Positions 49,394-51,930 of a stretch of DNA of 51,930 nt are shown piece by piece. A program made the translations under genes and the position numbers. The first letter of the stretch is position 1. Each line of letters begins with the position of its first letter. Below the pieces are notes generated by a model. It was not told where the DNA came from and made no database searches. It saw only the letters and a list, made by a program, of their open reading frames with translations. The DNA is from Anaerolineaceae bacterium (GTDB taxonomy: Bacteria; Chloroflexota; Anaerolineae; Anaerolineales; Anaerolineaceae): the NCBI GenBank assembly GCA_012797695.1, contig JAAZOQ010000009.1, forward strand, positions 1 to 51,930. Reading direction: 5' to 3'.

Positions 49394-49849
49394 CTATTTC
49401 CTTTTTCTACTAATTTTTTTGCATTGATGGACAACTCTTTTAGGGTAAGTATTTTTTCGACTCATCCATCCGCTTATTGTCATTCCAAAAAAGACGATTA
49501 AAAGTCCTATCATGAATGCATTGGGAATAGATTTATCGAAATAACTCATAATTAAATACAGTCCAAAAACAGCAAACAATAATGTTGCGAACATCAAAAT
49601 AGTCGATATTCTCTCAGAAATTAGTAACCTTTTCCGCCTTCTTTGAAATGACCCTTCAATAACATTTGATAGAAAGCCATAATATACATTTATTGGCAAA
49701 ATAAGTGAAAAAAGATACAACGCTAGCTTAAGGTCTGAATCCAATGTATCCAGTTGCAAGCAGGTAATAATCACTGAAAATGAAACAGCCATCAATCCTA
49801 AATGAACATTTGTGTTTAAGCTCTGTTGAAAATCTTTATGCTCTTGCAT
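49394..49849 (-). CDS. AT-rich four-TM hypothetical protein
   Basis: A 151-aa integral membrane protein with about four TM helices (LGLMAVSFSVIITCLQL; LALYLFSLILPINVYYGF; TILMFATLLFAVFGLYLIM; AFMIGLLIVFFGMTISGW) and a very basic tail. No family is recognised. Base composition is visibly AT-rich compared with the surrounding genes and codon use differs (many TTA, ATA and AAA), so recent acquisition is likely. AGAGGGAATT precedes the ATG. It is flanked by a dead transposase and a tRNA gene, a common layout for small acquired cargo. Confidence 0.6.
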   Translation of the reverse strand: MQEHKDFQQSLNTNVHLGLMAVSFSVIITCLQLDTLDSDLKLALYLFSLILPINVYYGFLSNVIEGSFQRRRKRLLISERISTILMFATLLFAVFGLYLIMSYFDKSIPNAFMIGLLIVFFGMTISGWMSRKNTYPKRVVHQCKKISRKRK

Positions 49850-49881
49850 AATTCCCTCTTATTAGATTCATAATAAAACTT

Positions 49882-49910
49882 AACAAGAAAAACCTGGCGT
49901 GACCAGGTTT
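49882..49910 (-). terminator. Rho-independent terminator of the tRNA gene
   Basis: AAACCTGG / CCAGGTTT stem with a 5-nt loop on the minus strand, followed by TTTTTCTTG, about 10 nt after the tRNA 3' end. Confidence 0.8.
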
Positions 49911-49920
49911 AAAAGAATAG

Positions 49921-49992
49921 TGGCGAGGGTGGGATTTGAACCCACAACCAATGGCTTATGAGTCCACTGCTCCACCATTGAGCTACCTCGCC
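49921..49992 (-). tRNA. tRNA with CAU anticodon (elongator Met, or Ile2)
   Basis: A 72-nt cloverleaf: acceptor GGCGAGG / CCTCGCC, D-stem GCTC / GAGC, anticodon loop CTCATAA (anticodon CAU), T-arm GTGGG TTCAAAT CCCAC and discriminator A. CCA is not encoded. The G1-C72 pair and the lack of three G-C pairs under the anticodon loop exclude initiator Met. The anticodon stem GTGGA / GCCAT has a mismatched A31-G39 pair and a G27-U43 wobble. Met versus lysidine-modified Ile2 cannot be decided by sequence alone. Confidence 0.93.
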
Positions 49993-50059
49993 AACGACTG
50001 CAAATTCTACCTGAACCCCCCCCATTTGTCAACGAAAAAGGGCACGAAAAAGGGCATTT

Positions 50060-50842
50060 TTACGAAAAAGCCAGCCCTTTTTCTTTAATCGAGACGTACC
50101 GGGCGTTGCCGATGACGATGTGATCGAGCAATTCGATATCGAGCAGTTTGCCGGCCTGAATCACGGAACGCGTCAGCGCAATGTCCTCCGGGCTGGGCGT
50201 TGGGTCCCCGCTGGGATGGTTGTGGGCCAAGATGATCGAAGCCGCGTTCTTCTGGATCGCGCTACGGAAGAGTTCGCCCACCCGCACCAGCGACAGGTTA
50301 AGCGAGCCTTTATACACCGTCTCTTTACTCAGCAGGCGATTGCGTGTGTCGAGGTTGAGCACCACCAGGTTCTCCTGCGGCAGGCCCTGCATCTCGAGCT
50401 GCAAAAGCTGCGCTGCTTCTGCCGGTGAACTGATCGCCCCACGTTCTTCAAGCTGCTCACGCACCAGGCGCGAGCCCAACTCGATGGCCGCCTTGATCTG
50501 AGCCGCCTTGGCCGGCCCCAATCCATGAATGCTGCACATCTCGCTGACACTGGCACGCTGGATGCCGCTCAATCCGCCCAGTTCGTCGAGAATGCGCTGT
50601 GCCAGCTGCACCGAGTTTTCACCGGGCAGCCCCACGCGCAGTAAAATCGCCAGCAATTCCGCTTTGCTGAGCGCCGCCGCACCGGCCTCGGCCAGCCGTT
50701 CGCGGGGGCGTTCATCCTCGGCCAGGTCGGTGATGCGAAAGCTGCCGGCAGTTTCTCGCGTGCGCAGAGTTCCTGAAGAAGAATGAGGGGAATTTCGATA
50801 ATCGCGATGAGAGCGGTTCTTACTACCATTATTTGTCTTCAT
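50060..50842 (-). CDS. radC: RadC family JAB1/MPN-domain protein
   Basis: A 260-aa RadC protein. An N-terminal helix-hairpin-helix part (DERPRERLAEAG, AELLAILLRVGLPGENSVQLAQRIL, HGLGPAKAAQIKAAIELG) is followed by a JAB1/MPN metalloprotease-like domain with the JAMM-type motif (HNHPSGDPTPSPED). The old claim of a DNA-repair role is not firmly supported, and function is still debated. The first ~35 residues are Ser/Arg/Asn-rich and may not belong to the mature protein: the conserved region begins at FRITDLAEDERPRERL. The exact start is uncertain (ATG 50842, or GTG 3 nt earlier); the ribosome-binding site is weak. Confidence 0.9.
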   Translation of the reverse strand: MKTNNGSKNRSHRDYRNSPHSSSGTLRTRETAGSFRITDLAEDERPRERLAEAGAAALSKAELLAILLRVGLPGENSVQLAQRILDELGGLSGIQRASVSEMCSIHGLGPAKAAQIKAAIELGSRLVREQLEERGAISSPAEAAQLLQLEMQGLPQENLVVLNLDTRNRLLSKETVYKGSLNLSLVRVGELFRSAIQKNAASIILAHNHPSGDPTPSPEDIALTRSVIQAGKLLDIELLDHIVIGNARYVSIKEKGLAFS

Positions 50843-50945
50843 CACTAATAGTTATTCCCAATTTCGCCATCTTCTTGTAACCTCACAATCCTTAAAATCA
50901 CTGATTTCTATCCGCTCTCATCCTTCGTTAATATTCCATCCATGC

Positions 50946-50951
50946 TATAAT
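50946..50951 (+). promoter_or_regulatory. Extended -10 promoter of the zinc-ribbon membrane protein gene
   Basis: TATAAT preceded by TGC, 18 nt before ATG 50970; GGAG lies in the leader. Confidence 0.55.
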
Positions 50952-50969
50952 TTTGGGGTGGAGAACGCT

Positions 50970-51482
50970 ATGAATCTTGATCCGGCTTTCCTGAAACAGC
51001 TTTCCATGATCGCCACCGGGTTCGCCGCTGCTTTCGTGGCTGCCCTCTGGCTGGCGCTTATCTTCTGGACCTTCCGCGATATTCGCAAGCGCAGCCGCGA
51101 TCCTTTCATGCGCATCCTGGCCGTAATCGTGGTTGCACTTCTCTTCCTGCCCGGCATTCTGGTTTATCTGGTGCTGCGTCCGCCCGAAACCCTCGAAGAG
51201 GAATATCAGCACTCGCTCGAAGAAGAAGCGCTGCTCCAATCCATCGATGAAGTTGCGGTCTGTCCTGGCTGCAATCGCCGTGTACAGAAAGATTGGGTCG
51301 CCTGCCCCAACTGCCACATGCGTCTGAAGAAAACCTGTACTCACTGCGGCAAGAGCATTGAACTCCCCTGGAATCTCTGCCCCTACTGCGGAACGCCTGT
51401 ACCGGGTGCCCGCATCGAGGTCAACGAAACTGATGCGCACGACTCGTTCTCCTTCGGTGACGAAGAAGACCCACACTCTTAA
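50970..51482 (+). CDS. Two-TM protein with a double zinc-ribbon domain
   Basis: A 170-aa protein: two TM helices (about 9-31 and 47-68), then a short acidic linker (PPETLEEEYQHSLEEEALL) and a cytosolic double zinc ribbon of four CxxC pairs (CPGC, CPNC, CTHC, CPYC). The C-terminus is acidic. No enzymatic domain. Such TM-linker-ribbon proteins are common in Chloroflexota; their role is unknown. ATG 50970 is preferred over a GTG 12 nt earlier because GGAG lies 6 nt upstream of it. Confidence 0.8.
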   Translation: MNLDPAFLKQLSMIATGFAAAFVAALWLALIFWTFRDIRKRSRDPFMRILAVIVVALLFLPGILVYLVLRPPETLEEEYQHSLEEEALLQSIDEVAVCPGCNRRVQKDWVACPNCHMRLKKTCTHCGKSIELPWNLCPYCGTPVPGARIEVNETDAHDSFSFGDEEDPHS

Positions 51483-51499
51483 CGGGATAGATACGCTTA

Positions 51500-51930
51500 A
51501 TGAATTCACTTGCCAAAATTGAGCCGGTTGATTATTTATTGATCGGACATGTAACTCAAGATGTTACCCCCACCGGCTTTGTTTTGGGGGGCACTGTGTC
51601 TTATGCCGGGTTGACGGCCCGGGCGTTCGGCAAAAAGGTCGGCATTGTTACTGCCTGCCGGCCAGACCTGGCTTTGCCGGAACTGGAGGGGATCCAGATC
51701 GTGCGCAAGCCCTCAGCGCAGAATTCGACCTTTGAAAACGTGAATACTCCGGCCGGGCGCATTCAGCACATTCGCGGAGTCGCCGACAAGATCACCCTGG
51801 CGGATATCCCGGATGCCTGGCGCGAGACCCCAATCGTTCACCTTGGCCCGGTGGCCGCGGAACTGGCAGATGATCTGGCAGCCGGTTTTCCGAATTCGCT
51901 GGTCGGTATTACACCGCAAGGCTGGCTGCG
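51500..51930 (+). CDS. PfkB-family carbohydrate kinase, N-terminal part (runs off the window)
   Basis: An incomplete ORF of 143 codons to the window edge. The first residues DYLLIGHVTQDVTPTGFVLGG, then GTVSYAGLTARAFGKKVGIVT, match the N-terminal substrate-binding core of ribokinase/PfkB-type kinases (GGxxxYA motif). The C-terminal ATP-binding part (with the GAGD motif) lies beyond the window. Substrate unknown. The gene begins 17 nt after the zinc-ribbon gene, with a weak ribosome-binding site, and is probably co-transcribed with it. Confidence 0.75.
   Translation, partial: MNSLAKIEPVDYLLIGHVTQDVTPTGFVLGGTVSYAGLTARAFGKKVGIVTACRPDLALPELEGIQIVRKPSAQNSTFENVNTPAGRIQHIRGVADKITLADIPDAWRETPIVHLGPVAAELADDLAAGFPNSLVGITPQGWL

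Noticed and set aside
49274-49501. 75-aa plus-strand ORF within the transposase remnant and beyond
   Set aside because: It reads the wrong frame of the transposase relic and then runs antisense into the AT-rich membrane protein gene; no homology pattern.
1-51930. CRISPR arrays, toxin-antitoxin pairs, prophage genes, rRNA
   Set aside because: No array-like regular short repeats, no recognisable toxin or antitoxin pair, no capsid, terminase or integrase motifs, and no rRNA segments were seen.

Overview
The window is ordinary, densely coded bacterial chromosome. I infer a member of the Chloroflexota, most likely class Anaerolineae. The reasons are a prkC-like kinase / rpe / rpmB / asp23 / fakA / recG gene order, single-membrane-style lipoproteins and LysM proteins, a menaquinone pathway pair, a GH57/DUF3536 hydrolase beside a very large GH13-like protein, and moderately GC-rich coding DNA. 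No rRNA, CRISPR array, prophage or intact insertion sequence is visible. Assignment to Anaerolineae is inference and not proven by the sequence.

Layout. 1-8.8 kb: Ser/Thr kinase, rpe, (rpmB on the minus strand), Asp23-family protein, FakA-like and DegV/FakB-like fatty-acid kinase components, recG, coaD and a coiled-coil protein; this resembles the prkC-rpe-rpmB-yloU-yloV-recG region of Bacillota. 8.9-15.2 kb: second DegV protein, DUF1295 membrane enzyme, L,D-transpeptidase, hemW, zinc-ribbon/LysM membrane protein, trxB. 15.2-20.3 kb: class III aminotransferase (with trxB), CapA-like lipoprotein plus cyclase, SCP-x-type thiolase. 20.3-28.5 kb: winged-helix protein, GH13-like giant, GH57 enzyme, NAD(P)-binding epimerase-like protein, TIM-barrel-like unknown. 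28.5-30.1 kb: an FtsZ with an altered catalytic T7 loop and two tiny downstream proteins. 30.2-35.2 kb: LCP-like lipid-anchored or secreted protein, membrane/spermidine-synthase fusion, DUF1461 membrane protein, gpmA, orphan MsmX/UgpC-type ATPase. 35.4-39.9 kb: Fpg-type glycosylase and a heterodimeric ABC exporter. 40-45 kb: pstSCAB-phoU with a previously unlisted 29-codon membrane microprotein upstream, bracketed by two Pho-box-like repeats. 45-49 kb: divergent menG(ubiE)/menA, membrane proteins. 49-50 kb: an accessory islet with a dead REP-type transposase, an AT-rich four-TM protein and a CAU tRNA. 50-51.9 kb: radC, a zinc-ribbon membrane protein and a truncated PfkB-family kinase.

Regulation visible in the DNA: many transcription units carry an extended -10 box (TGnTATAAT), and in several the box lies only 6-9 nt before the start codon, which implies leaderless mRNAs. 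Rho-independent hairpins separate most convergent pairs. Two different perfect 11-bp inverted repeats overlap -10 boxes near 8.3 and 8.85 kb.

The best candidates for undescribed biology are the pstS-linked microprotein with its twin Pho-box-like repeats, and the FtsZ with Asp-to-His in the T7 loop together with its co-transcribed small partners. The rest is mostly housekeeping. All calls come from reading translations and DNA by eye; no database search was run.
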